A stretch of DNA of 64,000 bases from Salinicoccus sp. RF5 (GTDB taxonomy: Bacteria; Bacillota; Bacilli; Staphylococcales; Salinicoccaceae), in contig NZ_JAJGRC010000003.1 in NCBI RefSeq assembly GCF_020786625.1, positions 248,001 to 312,000 of the forward strand. Reading direction: 5' to 3'. Positions 40,081-49,051 of the stretch are shown here, in pieces. The notes under the pieces were generated by a model. It was not told the origin of the DNA and searched no databases. It was given only the letters and a program-made list of their open reading frames with translations. Position numbers and translations under genes: made by a program. The first letter of the stretch is position 1. Each line of letters starts with the position of its first letter.

Positions 40081-40979
40081 TACGACTTGATTTTGGTTTC
40101 ATAGATCTGCTTGTCAGCCTCGCTGAAAACATTGAATATGACGGCATCGAAATGATGGTCGTGCGACTTGAGCCAGCTGCCGACGGTTTCAAGGGCGATT
40201 TCTGCCGCCCGCTGTTTCGGGAAACCGAATACGCCTGTGGAAATGGAAGGGAAGACGACTGTCCTGATATCCTCCATTTCGTCGGCAAGATCAAGAGCGG
40301 AACGGTAGCTTGAAGCGAGTGCCGCTTCGTGTGCCTCCGTCACGGTTTCGTTCCCGGTGAGGGCCGGTCCGACCGTATGGATCACATATCGGGCTGGCAG
40401 ATGGTACCCGCGTGTGATTTTAGCATTGCCCGTCTCCTCATCCGATTTCTGTCGGTGGATGATTTCTGCACAATCATCCCGGAGCATTGGGCCGGCGCCT
40501 GAGTGGATGGCGTTGTCTATGCAGTCATGGAGAGGCTGCATACATCCAAGCAGCTTCTCATTCGCCGCATTTATAATCACATCTGCCTCGATGGATGTGA
40601 TGTCACCTTGCCACAGGGCCATCCTGTCCGACCCGGATACATCCGTTTCTGGATACTCCTGGCTGATGACAGGCAGTTCGTGTGCTGCGACGGTCTGCTT
40701 TTCCCTCTTTTCAATCTGAAGCAGTGTGTCCAGCTTGAGCATCATTTCCTTATTGAGCGGCTTTGGCTGCCGGATGTTGAGAAGTGCCCGGATGAGGCGC
40801 CGTTTTGCTTCATAATCGTCAGGGATGTCGATGTCCTGGGTGCCCGCCTGCTCATTACGCAGAATCACCAGTACGTCATCCACCAGTGCCTCCCTATTCA
40901 TCGTTTCATCAAGTTTCGGTTCGAATGGATCGTTCAATCTGATCGCATCCGCATATTCCTGTAGTCCGATGTTGGCCAT
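40080..40979 (-). CDS. Protein-ADP-ribose hydrolase, zinc-type macrodomain
   Basis: A 299-residue protein with a helical N-terminal region (DYEAKRRLIRALLNIRQPKPL near residues 55-75) and a macrodomain from about residue 118. The macrodomain has WQGDITSIEADVIINAAN and then GCMQPLHDCIDNAIHSGAG, the Cys/His cluster that marks the zinc-dependent class known from S. aureus and S. pyogenes, which removes ADP-ribose added by the lipoate-linked sirtuin SirTM. No sirtuin, GcvH-like or lipoate ligase gene is adjacent, unlike the extended operon. Start 40979 is set by GAGGTG six bases upstream. Confidence 0.88.
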   Translation of the reverse strand: MANIGLQEYADAIRLNDPFEPKLDETMNREALVDDVLVILRNEQAGTQDIDIPDDYEAKRRLIRALLNIRQPKPLNKEMMLKLDTLLQIEKREKQTVAAHELPVISQEYPETDVSGSDRMALWQGDITSIEADVIINAANEKLLGCMQPLHDCIDNAIHSGAGPMLRDDCAEIIHRQKSDEETGNAKITRGYHLPARYVIHTVGPALTGNETVTEAHEAALASSYRSALDLADEMEDIRTVVFPSISTGVFGFPKQRAAEIALETVGSWLKSHDHHFDAVIFNVFSEADKQIYETKIKS

Positions 40980-41162
40980 TACAATCACCTCTTCATCCCA
41001 TTTTGTCATGAAAATTCCCTGAATGCCATTTAGAGGTTTCAACTGTCCATCCATTATTTTCCGTTGTCTAGTATAATGATCTTTTCCAATGGGTATAGTG
41101 TCTATGAACATTCTCCCGTGTTTTATTTGATGGCAGTGATACTTATGGATTGGAGTGATGGG

Positions 41163-41582
41163 ATGGGGACATTTTTGAAACTGGTGGTGATCGGTGCGAT
41201 TTCGGGGATGGTGCTTGCCGCGGTGATGAAGGTCATCTGCAGGATTACGGGCAATAAAGCCGACATATTGCTGTATAACATGGATTATATTCCGATACTT
41301 AAGCAGTGGAGCGACAAAAAGATAACCGGCATACTATTCCACTATGGCACATGCATAGCGAGTGCAGTCGTGCTGTATTATCTGCTCATTCCATTCGGAT
41401 GGGAGATGGAGATATGGCCGTATATCCTTGTATTTACTGTGGGCGGAGGCATCCTCTACTTCCTCAGTGCATTGACGGAGACGCCGCCGGCGCCGAACGA
41501 CTTCATGGCGTGGTTCTACTGGACGCTCGGACACGGGGTATTCGGACTGTTTGTGGGCCTGCTGATCACTTTATGGATATAA
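41163..41582 (+). CDS. Four-helix membrane protein, unknown
   Basis: A 139-residue protein with about four membrane helices (residues 5-25, 58-78, 84-103, 115-136). Loop residues TGNKADILLYNMDYIPIL and TETPPAPNDFMAW are polar and look conserved in style, but I do not recognise the family. Start 41163 has GGAG seven bases upstream; an ATG at 41145 lacks one. Single gene. Confidence 0.65.
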   Translation: MGTFLKLVVIGAISGMVLAAVMKVICRITGNKADILLYNMDYIPILKQWSDKKITGILFHYGTCIASAVVLYYLLIPFGWEMEIWPYILVFTVGGGILYFLSALTETPPAPNDFMAWFYWTLGHGVFGLFVGLLITLWI

Positions 41583-41698
41583 AGCTTTTTCCATCTTGCG
41601 AAAACCGCATAATCTCTTTAGAATATTTGGAGCATTTGTGAATGCGCTCATGGATAATGTAGAATGGATATAAAGAGATAAGGATAGGAGATGCTGTT

Positions 41699-43096
41699 GT
41701 GTCCAATCAGGAATTCGAAACGCACAATGTAAAAATAGATAAGCTTGATAAGAAGGGGTCCGGCATGGGGCATGTCTGGCGCGATACCGGCGGCAGCAAT
41801 CCTCGGAAACTGAAGCTGAACGTCCCCCAGACGCTCATCGGGGAGGAGGCGAAGGTCACCGTACCGAACCCCGACAGGAAGCTTGCCCGTGTACTGCCGG
41901 ATGAAATCATCACCCAGCATCCGGAGCGTGTCGCACCGCCATGCCCGCATTTCGAGAAGTGCGGCGGATGTGTGTGGCAGCACTGGACATACGAAGGACA
42001 GCTCGCCTATAAGACAGGCGAAGTGAAATCATTCCTTGAGTCTGAAGGGTTCGACTCTGGTGTCGTGGCCGATGCGCTTGGCATGGAGACCCCATGGGAG
42101 TACCGCAACAAGATGGAATTCACTTTCGGCAGGGACGGAGCCCTCGGCCTGCATGAACTCGGGAATTTCCGCAATGTCATCGACCTCGACACGTGTCTGA
42201 TCGCCGGTGATGAAATGGTCGAGGCGATGCTCGAAGTCTCCAATTGGGCCCGGGAACACGAACTCAGCGGATATGACAAGGATAAGCATGAGGGGCTGCT
42301 AAGAAATCTCATGACAAGACAGTCACAGAAGACCGGCGAACTGATGCTGGCGATTTTCTCAACCGGCACTCCGGAGGAGAACCAGGCAGCTGTGGATGAC
42401 CTCGTCAGCCGGCTGACATCAAAGTTCGGTAACCTCAAGAGCCTGATGTGGATGGAGAACAGGGACTGGGCGGATATGGCGCAGTCGGAGAAGACGCATG
42501 TACTCCATGGCCGCGACTATATCAATGATGAAATGTATGGCTACAAATACAGGATCTGGTTCGATACCTTCTTCCAGACGAACCCGCTCCAGGCGGAGAA
42601 GCTCGTTGATCTGGCGATAGAGATGGCGGAAGTCACTGAAGATGAACGGATGATCGACCTCTTCTGCGGTGTCGGGACATTTTCACTGCCTTTTGCAGCC
42701 AGGGTCAAGGCAATTGCAGGCATCGAGATTGTAGAAACATCCATCGATTCTGCTAAAAGGAATGCCGAAGACAACGGCCTCGACAACACCTACTTCCTCG
42801 CCAAGGACGCAAGGCGCGGCATGGATGAAATCCTTGAAACATGGGGGAGGCCGGACCTGCTCATGCTGGATCCGCCGCGTTCCGGGGCAGGTGGAAAGGT
42901 CATGCGCCGAATCGGCCGGCTTGGGACCGACCGCGTCGTCTATGTATCCTGCAATCCGGAATCATTTGCCGATGACATCACATGGCTGAGGGAATATGGA
43001 TATGAACTTGAGCGCGTACAGCCTGTAGACCTTTTTCCACATACGGTACACGTGGAGCTTGTCGCATTGCTGAGGAAAAAAGATTCAACATTATAG
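41699..43096 (+). CDS. Second RlmD-type RNA (uracil-C5)-methyltransferase
   Basis: A 465-residue paralogue of the enzyme at 32630-33985. It keeps the iron-sulfur cysteines (CPHFEKCGGCVWQ), SAM motif DLFCGVGTFSL, LMLDPPRSGAGG and the catalytic Cys in YVSCNPESFADD. Its TRAM-like region is longer, with an insertion around GGSNPRKLKLN. It may correspond to the YfjO-type second copy of bacilli, whose target uridine is not certain. GTG start with AGGAG eight bases upstream. Confidence 0.88.
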   Translation: MSNQEFETHNVKIDKLDKKGSGMGHVWRDTGGSNPRKLKLNVPQTLIGEEAKVTVPNPDRKLARVLPDEIITQHPERVAPPCPHFEKCGGCVWQHWTYEGQLAYKTGEVKSFLESEGFDSGVVADALGMETPWEYRNKMEFTFGRDGALGLHELGNFRNVIDLDTCLIAGDEMVEAMLEVSNWAREHELSGYDKDKHEGLLRNLMTRQSQKTGELMLAIFSTGTPEENQAAVDDLVSRLTSKFGNLKSLMWMENRDWADMAQSEKTHVLHGRDYINDEMYGYKYRIWFDTFFQTNPLQAEKLVDLAIEMAEVTEDERMIDLFCGVGTFSLPFAARVKAIAGIEIVETSIDSAKRNAEDNGLDNTYFLAKDARRGMDEILETWGRPDLLMLDPPRSGAGGKVMRRIGRLGTDRVVYVSCNPESFADDITWLREYGYELERVQPVDLFPHTVHVELVALLRKKDSTL

Positions 43097-43138
43097 AGAT
43101 ATGCATGGGTGGGTGGAGAGATTATGGAGGAGGCAGTT

Positions 43139-43666
43139 ATGAAGCAATATCAATTCAAGCTTTCCGTAGATTCAAACAGAAAATCGGTAGCGATAGAAAA
43201 TGATCATAATGATCCAGTCGGTTATGTTGAAAAAGCAGCCTTGAGGAATTGTGAAAAGCGGAATACCTATTCATATACCTCCACTCAAGGGGAGTCACTG
43301 ATACTGGGGTTGAAGAAGCGGAAATTCAGGGATATGAACATTTCAAAATATATCATCGTAGCAGATGACATCGAGCTTGTATTCAAGGAAAGGCCGGGGA
43401 CCAGTCTGCTCCATTTCCGTGTCGATGGCCGGATTGACGATCAGTTCATGAGCATCGAGGAGAACTGGAGTGGGGATATGGAAGTCTACTTCCATGGATA
43501 TCATATTGCGACGGTAAAGGAGGATGTTGCCAGTGGAGATACCCTCATTCTGGCGGACCCTCACCTGGATGACCACTCCCTCAAATTCGGCATTCTCGTC
43601 CTCATGTACTTCATGTTCAAAGTCTATAAACGGGAATCCTGGGATATTGCCAATCTGCTGGCATAG
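43139..43666 (+). CDS. Tubby C-terminal-like domain protein, tentative
   Basis: A 175-residue cytosolic protein of alternating beta strands: an N-terminal QYQFKLSVDSNRKSVAIEN, a middle DIELVFKERPGTSLLHFRVDG and a hydrophobic final helix KFGILVLMYFMFKVYKR. The pattern fits the LURP-one/tubby C-terminal fold that also contains scramblases, in which a beta barrel encloses a hydrophobic C-terminal helix; this is a fold guess. GGAGGAGG precedes ATG 43139; ATG 43124 is also possible. Eight bases separate it from the exporter gene downstream, so the two are probably cotranscribed. Confidence 0.6.
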   Translation: MKQYQFKLSVDSNRKSVAIENDHNDPVGYVEKAALRNCEKRNTYSYTSTQGESLILGLKKRKFRDMNISKYIIVADDIELVFKERPGTSLLHFRVDGRIDDQFMSIEENWSGDMEVYFHGYHIATVKEDVASGDTLILADPHLDDHSLKFGILVLMYFMFKVYKRESWDIANLLA

Positions 43667-43674
43667 GGGGCGCC

Positions 43675-44607
43675 ATGAACAGGCTTGAAAAATATCAGCC
43701 GCTGATTCTGCTCATTGCCATATTTATGGGAGTTACGATGGGCGGCGTCGACAGTGTCCAACAGCATGCCGGTGCCTTCATCGCTCCCTTCCTCATGCTC
43801 ATGCTTTATGGATTGTTTCTGCTGATGCCATTGAAACGGATATTCACTTCATTCAAAAAGGTGAAGTTCGTGCTCGTTTCACTCGGCATCAATTTTTTAT
43901 GGACGCCCGTCATTGCATATGCAATCGGCATGGTCTTCCTTTCAGAGCATCCATTGATATGGGTCGGGTTCGTCATGTTGACAGTGACCCCGTGCACCGA
44001 CTGGTACCTTGTATTCACCGGCCTGGCGAAAGGGGATACGGTGCTGTCGGCGTCGCTGCTTCCGATCAATCTGATTCTGCAGCTGATCCTGCTGCCCGCC
44101 TATCTTTATCTGTTCTTCGGATTTGAACAGAGCACCGGACTGTCATTCCCGGGCATCATACAGAGTGTGCTGCTTGTGGTCGGCATCCCTTTTCTACTTG
44201 CACTGCTGACGAAGCGCTTCCTTCCTTCAGAAGGCAGAGTGGAGGGCTTCTTCGACACCTTCAATGTCATCTTTCTTGGACTTGCCGTGACCGCAATGTT
44301 CGCTTCCGAACGCGATACACTGCTTGAGAACTTTGATGTCGTCATTCTTCTGCTGCCGCCGTTGCTGCTGTTCTTCCTGATTACCTTCATAGTGGGGAAG
44401 GGGGCAGGCAGACTGTTCCGGTTCGGCAGGAAGGAATCCGTCAGTCTGATCATGATGACACTGGCACGCAATTCTCCGCTTGCACTCGCCATCGCCGTTA
44501 CAGCATTTCCGGAGCAGCCGCTGATCGCCCTGTCCCTCGTCATCGGTCCCATCATCGAACTGCCGGTACTGGGTCTTGCTTCGAGAATACTGATCAGGCA
44601 TAAATAA
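43675..44607 (+). CDS. Arsenic resistance (ACR3-like) / bile acid-sodium symporter family protein
   Basis: A 310-residue membrane protein with ten helices. The motif TVTPCTDWYLVFTGLAKGD near residues 101-119 corresponds to the ACR3 region carrying the cysteine essential for arsenite export, and ARNSPLALAIAVTAFP in the second half is the matching repeat. No arsR or arsC is adjacent, and the upstream neighbour is not an ars gene, so the transported compound is open: arsenite, or an organic anion as in BASS proteins. Confidence 0.8.
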   Translation: MNRLEKYQPLILLIAIFMGVTMGGVDSVQQHAGAFIAPFLMLMLYGLFLLMPLKRIFTSFKKVKFVLVSLGINFLWTPVIAYAIGMVFLSEHPLIWVGFVMLTVTPCTDWYLVFTGLAKGDTVLSASLLPINLILQLILLPAYLYLFFGFEQSTGLSFPGIIQSVLLVVGIPFLLALLTKRFLPSEGRVEGFFDTFNVIFLGLAVTAMFASERDTLLENFDVVILLLPPLLLFFLITFIVGKGAGRLFRFGRKESVSLIMMTLARNSPLALAIAVTAFPEQPLIALSLVIGPIIELPVLGLASRILIRHK

Positions 44608-44679
44608 AAGGTAGAAAAAGAATTCCGAGTAGTCTAACGCAGACGAACCTTTGAATGTAGTAAAGTAGAGGAGGTGCTC

Positions 44680-44847
44680 ATCATCAAGTGAATTGGTTTA
44701 ACTATAATGTTACTAGGCGCATTGATGTATCGGACCTCTGTAGCCAATGGAGCAGAGACCTTTTGGACCAGTGTGTCCATGGTGCTACTGTTTATTGCTG
44801 CTTACATACTGGCTGTTGGAAGCATAAGAGATAAGCGAAAGAAATAA
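44680..44847 (+). pseudogene. Small membrane protein gene, probably broken by an in-frame TGA
   Basis: An AGAGGAGG site at 44667-44674 is followed at start-codon distance by ATC-ATC-AAG-TGA and then an open frame to 44847 coding for two hydrophobic helices and a basic RDKRKK tail. If TGA (44689-44691) were TGG, the product would read IIKWIGLTIMLLGALMYR and onwards, a normal small membrane protein of about 56 residues. No start codon remains at the expected place. ATG 44707 could still give 46 residues but has no ribosome binding site. Either decay or alternative initiation. Confidence 0.5.
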
Positions 44848-44890
44848 AATTAAGTTATTGTTTTATTACTTGATATTCAAAACATAAAAA

Positions 44891-44914
44891 ACATCCAGTC
44901 TATTGACTGGATGT
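44891..44914 (-). terminator. tRNA-Val terminator
   Basis: Ten-base-pair stem 44891-44900/44905-44914; on the minus strand it is followed by TTTTTT (44885-44890). It lies just beyond the tRNA 3' end. Confidence 0.85.
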
Positions 44915-44932
44915 TTGCGTTGTGGTGCTGGA

Positions 44933-45004
44933 TGGTCTGTACTGGGATCGAACCAGTGACCCCTTCGATGTCAACGAAGTGCTCTCCCGCTGAGCTAACA
45001 GACC
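44933..45004 (-). tRNA. tRNA-Val (anticodon GAC)
   Basis: A complete 72-base cloverleaf on the minus strand: 7-bp acceptor GGTCTGT/ACAGACC, D arm GCTC/GAGC, anticodon arm CTTCG/CGAAG with loop TTGACAT (anticodon GAC), GGGTC variable region and T arm ACTGG/CCAGT with TTCGATC loop, discriminator A. CCA is not encoded. It stands alone rather than in an rRNA-linked tRNA cluster. Confidence 0.95.
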
Positions 45005-45362
45005 CTACTTTTATTTATCCGTCGGGACCCTGAAACAATAATTTCAACACCTGATGTACAAGTGCCTGTCTGATGGATCACGATTTAAAAACTACATGTT
45101 CAAATTTACAATGTTATCCCGGAATTGTCAATAACCAAATGACGATTCCGGGAATTATTTTTTCCTTGGTGATATCAGACTTCTCTACGGCTATGAAGAC
45201 CGTCATTTATTGTCTATTACTCCATCTCCTCATCTTTGTCATTTATTGCTTCAGTGGGCAGGCAATGCCATCAGGATGACGGCTGCTCAATATATGTTTA
45301 TTGAAATATGATGAACGGAATTAGTTAAGATGCCATGTTTCATTGTTATATGTCGCTAAATT
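45005..45362. other. Intergenic region upstream of the glucuronide operon
   Basis: No credible gene. It holds a probable tRNA promoter on the minus strand (TTGACA 45126-45131, 17 bases, TAAATT 45103-45108), and over the same place a hairpin with arms near 45117-45129 and 45140-45152 (CCCGGAAT-type, one mismatch) followed by a T-run on the plus strand, as if a lost plus-strand gene once ended here. The frame 45073-45279 has no ribosome binding site. Confidence 0.45.
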
Positions 45363-45479
45363 AGTTTACTTGTAAAATCAACTACCATAGCTTTTTCAGA
45401 TAATTGCATATAATACATTGAAAGCGCTTTTAAATTATGCTATATTCTAAACATAATTAGTTTATCGTATAAATTAATT
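45363..45479 (+). promoter_or_regulatory. Glucuronide operon control region: promoter, cre site, two palindromic operators
   Basis: Promoter TTGAAA (45418-45423), 17 bases, TATATT (45441-45446). TGAAAGCGCTTTTA (45419-45432) overlaps the -35 and matches the CcpA cre consensus at 13 of 14 positions. A 25-base near-palindrome with arms of 11 (45455-45465 and 45469-45479, TTTAT/ATAAA core) covers the start of transcription. An upstream copy, TTTACTTGTAAA at 45365-45376, shares the AATTAGTTTA left flank. Together they suggest catabolite repression plus a dedicated, probably GntR-type, repressor. Confidence 0.7.
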
Positions 45480-45520
45480 GTTTCTAAATTATGTCCAACG
45501 CAAAAAGGGGAGCAAAGATC

Positions 45521-47050
45521 ATGGCGAGACCAAGAATTGAAGGTGAATTTTCAAGGGAGCAGTACCATACGGCGAAACTGTGGCAGATTGGTGCCTTTGC
45601 ACTGAACAACACAGCGACGAACCTATTCCTATTCGGTATGGGGTTTGTCACATACTATGCGACGGGCGTTGCGGGGCTGACGGTGATGGTCGTCAGTACG
45701 ATACTTGCACTCATGCGGGTGTTCGACAGCATCACCGATCCGCTGATCGGCTTCATCATCGATAAGACCGAGACGAAGTTCGGAAAATTCCGGCCAATCA
45801 TGGTGTTTGGGAATGCAATACTCATTCTGACATTCCTGCTGATGTTCAATGTCATCCACCTGTTTCCGGAAAGTCTGCACCTCATCATATTCATCATACT
45901 GCAGTTCTTCTACATCATCGGCTATACGATGCAGACGACTGTCACCCGGGCAGCTCAGACGGTTCTGACGAATCATCCGAGACAGCGGCCGCTGTTTTCG
46001 ATCTTTGATGCGATATTCTCGCTTTCACTATTCACATTCGGTCAGCTCTATGCCTCCCAGTACATGATCGGTAAATATGGAGATTTCACCGAAGCCTACT
46101 TCACGGAACTCTCCTTTACTTTTGCGGCCATCTCAGCACTCTTCACAGTGCTGGCGGTAGTGGCGATATGGGGGAAGGACAGGAAAGAATTCTATGGTAT
46201 TGAAGATATCAATGTCAAGACGCGGTTCCGCGACTACTGGCCTGTACTGAAGCGCAACAGGGCGCTCCAGATGCTCGTCCTATCTGCTGCGACCGACAAG
46301 TTCGCAGCGATGTTCATGAACCAGCAGGTGGTGCAGGTCATGCTGTTCGGCATCCTGATGGGCAATTTCGCCCTGAGCGGACAATTCAGCCTGATCATCC
46401 TGATACCTAGCCTTTTCATCGTCTTCTTCGGTGTAAGATACGCCCAGAACCTTGGTCTCAGACGTGCATTGATTCTTTTCTCCTATATCGGGACAATCTC
46501 CTTCACGCTGCTATTCGTACTGATGGTCCTTTTCGATACGGAACGCTTTGCGCTCGGCAACTGGGGAATCCTGTCCATAACGTTCCTGGTCCTGTATTCC
46601 ATTGGGCGCTCCGTCAGCACCCTGACGCCGTCCATCGTCATACCGATGATTGCCGATGTCTCGGACTATGAGACTTATGAGTCCGGGAGGTATATCCCAG
46701 GCATGATTGCAGCACTTTTCTCCTTCGTCGATAAGCTGGTTTCGAGTACAGCACCATTCGTTGTTGGTGTGCTCGTGGCCATGATTGGATTTGGAGATGA
46801 GTTTCCGACGGTCAACGATGAACTGACGACAGGACTGTTGTGGGTGTCCCTCATGACAGCACTCGGCTTCCCGATACTTGGTTGGATCATATCCATCATA
46901 GCAATGCGCTTCTATCCATTGACGAAGGAAAAGATGGCGGAGATCCAGACCGAACTCAACAACACGAAGAACTTCATCTTGGATGAGCGGGATCGGAAAC
47001 TGGCAGAACAGCAAGCAGCTGATGAAGAAGGAAAAGGTGACGGAAAGTAG
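45521..47050 (+). CDS. GPH-family glucuronide:cation symporter
   Basis: A 509-residue permease of the glycoside-pentoside-hexuronide family with 12 helices. The family motif is clear in FDSITDPLIGFIIDKTETKFGKFRP (split here at residues about 64-88), plus DVSDYETYESGRYIPGM in the second half. The C-terminal 50 residues are hydrophilic and do not form an IIA domain. It imports beta-glucuronides for the adjacent beta-glucuronidase. Start 45521 has AAGGGGAG eight bases upstream; an ATG at 45491 precedes that site and is rejected. Confidence 0.9.
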   Translation: MARPRIEGEFSREQYHTAKLWQIGAFALNNTATNLFLFGMGFVTYYATGVAGLTVMVVSTILALMRVFDSITDPLIGFIIDKTETKFGKFRPIMVFGNAILILTFLLMFNVIHLFPESLHLIIFIILQFFYIIGYTMQTTVTRAAQTVLTNHPRQRPLFSIFDAIFSLSLFTFGQLYASQYMIGKYGDFTEAYFTELSFTFAAISALFTVLAVVAIWGKDRKEFYGIEDINVKTRFRDYWPVLKRNRALQMLVLSAATDKFAAMFMNQQVVQVMLFGILMGNFALSGQFSLIILIPSLFIVFFGVRYAQNLGLRRALILFSYIGTISFTLLFVLMVLFDTERFALGNWGILSITFLVLYSIGRSVSTLTPSIVIPMIADVSDYETYESGRYIPGMIAALFSFVDKLVSSTAPFVVGVLVAMIGFGDEFPTVNDELTTGLLWVSLMTALGFPILGWIISIIAMRFYPLTKEKMAEIQTELNNTKNFILDERDRKLAEQQAADEEGKGDGK

Positions 47051-47126
47051 GCGATGTTTCAGAGCAGCCTATAGTCTGAAGAAAGTTTAAAGATAAACCA
47101 ACAATTAAAAATGAGGAGAGATATTG

Positions 47127-48929
47127 ATGCTTTATCCAATAACCACTGAAACGAGAAACCTGATCGATTTGTCTGGGGTATGGAACTTCAAACTGGATGA
47201 CGGCCAAGGACACGAAGAAAAATGGTATGCTGGAAAACTCGATACGAAGGATCATATGGCTGTACCTGCTTCATACAATGATGCGGCAGTATATGAGAAG
47301 GCGAGGAACCATGTAGGCACGGTCTGGTACGAAAAGGAATTCACACTGCCGAAACATATCCTTGAAGAGCAGATCATACTGCGCTTCGGTTCAGTGACGC
47401 ATAACGCGGAAGTGTATCTCAATGGTGAAAAGATCACCGAACACAAGGGTGGTTTCCTGCCATTCGAAGTGAAGATCAACGACCATCTTAAAAATGGAAA
47501 GAACAGGGTGACGGTTGCAGTGGACAACATCCTCGATGAATCCACACTGCCGGTCGGCATGTACAAGGAAGAGACCGTAAACGGCCGTACCAAGAAGTAT
47601 AACGATCCGAACTTCGACTTCTTCAACTATGCCGGCATCCACCGTCCAGTCAAGATATATACGGTGCCGGAAGTCCATGTCACTGATCTGACAGTGTCCC
47701 CGGTGAATGAGGGTGGCAACTATGCTTTCGACTATGAAGTGGAAACAAGCGGTGAAGCAGAAAAGGTTGAAGTCGTCGTACAGGACGAAGACGGCAATAT
47801 AGTGTATGAAGGTGAAGGAAAGACCGGCAAGGCCGCCATCGAGGAGCCTAGGCTCTGGGAACCGATGGACAGCTACCTGTACGATTTCAACGTCTATCTC
47901 AAAGATGGTTCCGGAGAAGTGGTGGATCATTATGTGCTGCCTGCCGGCATCAGAACAGTCGAAGTGGCAGAAGGCCAGTTCAGGATAAATGACAAGCCAT
48001 TCTACTTCAAAGGCTTCGGCAAGCACGAGGATACGTATATCCACGGACGGGGATTCAATGAAGCGGCAAACATTCTCGACTTCAATCTGATGAAGTGGAT
48101 CGGCGCCAATTCGTTCAGGACGGCCCACTACCCATACTCTGAAGAAATGATGCGCCTTGCCGACAAGGAAGGATTCGTCGTCATCGATGAAACGCCGGCT
48201 GTCGGTGTGCATCTCAACTTCATGGCCACAATGTTCGGGCCGGGTGAGAAACGCAACACATGGCAGGAGATCCGGACGATGGACCACCACAGGGAAGTCA
48301 TCAAAGATCTCGTGAAGCGCGACAAGAACCATGCTTCCGTCGTGATGTGGAGCATTGCGAATGAACCTGCTTCTGAAGAAGAAGGTGCCTATGACTACTT
48401 CAAACCGCTTTATGACCTGACGAAGGAATGTGACCCGCAGAAACGTCCAGCGACAGTGGTCACACACCTCATGGCGACTCCTGAGAAGGAACAGGTCGCA
48501 GATCTTGTCGATGTCCTTGCGATGAACAGATATTATGGCTGGTATACACAAAGTGGTGACCTGGAAGATGCCAAAATCGCATTGGAGAATGAATTCCAGC
48601 ACTATGCGGAATCCCATCCGGATAAACCGATCATCATGACGGAATACGGGGCGGATACGGTGGCCGGCTTCCACGCCGTCGACCCGATCATGTTCACGGA
48701 GGAGTACCAGAAGCTCTTCCTTGAAGCCAACCACGAAATCTTCGATAAGACGAAGAACTTCGTCGGAGAACATATCTGGAACTTTGCAGATTTCGAAACA
48801 AGCCAGGGTGTCATCAGGGTCCAGGGCAATAAGAAAGGCATATTCACCAGGGACCGCAAGCCTAAGATGGCGGCCCACTATATGAAAGAAAGATGGGAAA
48901 GCATCCCACACTACAACTATAAAAAATAG
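47127..48929 (+). CDS. uidA: Beta-glucuronidase, GUSPlus-like
   Basis: A 600-residue glycoside hydrolase family 2 enzyme: sugar-binding jelly roll, Ig-like domain, TIM barrel. The acid/base is Glu413 in ANEPA, the nucleophile Glu506 in TEYGAD, and the carboxylate-recognising NKK motif is at residues 568-570. Stretches such as [23 protein letters not shown] and [10 protein letters not shown] match the Staphylococcus enzyme sold as GUSPlus (about 600 residues). There is no signal peptide, so it acts on imported glucuronides. ATG 47127 is eight bases from AGGAG. Second gene of the operon. Confidence 0.95.
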   Translation: MLYPITTETRNLIDLSGVWNFKLDDGQGHEEKWYAGKLDTKDHMAVPASYNDAAVYEKARNHVGTVWYEKEFTLPKHILEEQIILRFGSVTHNAEVYLNGEKITEHKGGFLPFEVKINDHLKNGKNRVTVAVDNILDESTLPVGMYKEETVNGRTKKYNDPNFDFFNYAGIHRPVKIYTVPEVHVTDLTVSPVNEGGNYAFDYEVETSGEAEKVEVVVQDEDGNIVYEGEGKTGKAAIEEPRLWEPMDSYLYDFNVYLKDGSGEVVDHYVLPAGIRTVEVAEGQFRINDKPFYFKGFGKHEDTYIHGRGFNEAANILDFNLMKWIGANSFRTAHYPYSEEMMRLADKEGFVVIDETPAVGVHLNFMATMFGPGEKRNTWQEIRTMDHHREVIKDLVKRDKNHASVVMWSIANEPASEEEGAYDYFKPLYDLTKECDPQKRPATVVTHLMATPEKEQVADLVDVLAMNRYYGWYTQSGDLEDAKIALENEFQHYAESHPDKPIIMTEYGADTVAGFHAVDPIMFTEEYQKLFLEANHEIFDKTKNFVGEHIWNFADFETSQGVIRVQGNKKGIFTRDRKPKMAAHYMKERWESIPHYNYKK

Positions 48930-48941
48930 CGGCTGAGTGAG

Positions 48942-48974
48942 GCGTATGATCTGAAAACTGGTCATACGCTTTTT
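48942..48974 (+). terminator. Terminator after uidA
   Basis: Stem GCGTATGA/TCATACGC (48942-48949/48962-48969) and TTTTT. Confidence 0.85.
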
Positions 48975-49051
48975 AGTATCAAATTCTATCCCCCTCTGGG
49001 TTCCTCCCGTGGTATAGTAGCTGATATAAACACACGGATTAGAGGGATTTT

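Noticed and set aside
45073-45279. A 68-codon plus-strand frame with a hydrophobic part
   Set aside because: No ribosome binding site, and it runs through the hairpin and the likely tRNA promoter. The hydrophobic stretch comes from AT-rich intergenic DNA.
47391-48965. A 524-codon open frame antisense to uidA
   Set aside because: It lacks a ribosome binding site and family motifs; long antisense frames arise here because GC-rich third positions suppress stops. The sense frame is an unmistakable beta-glucuronidase.
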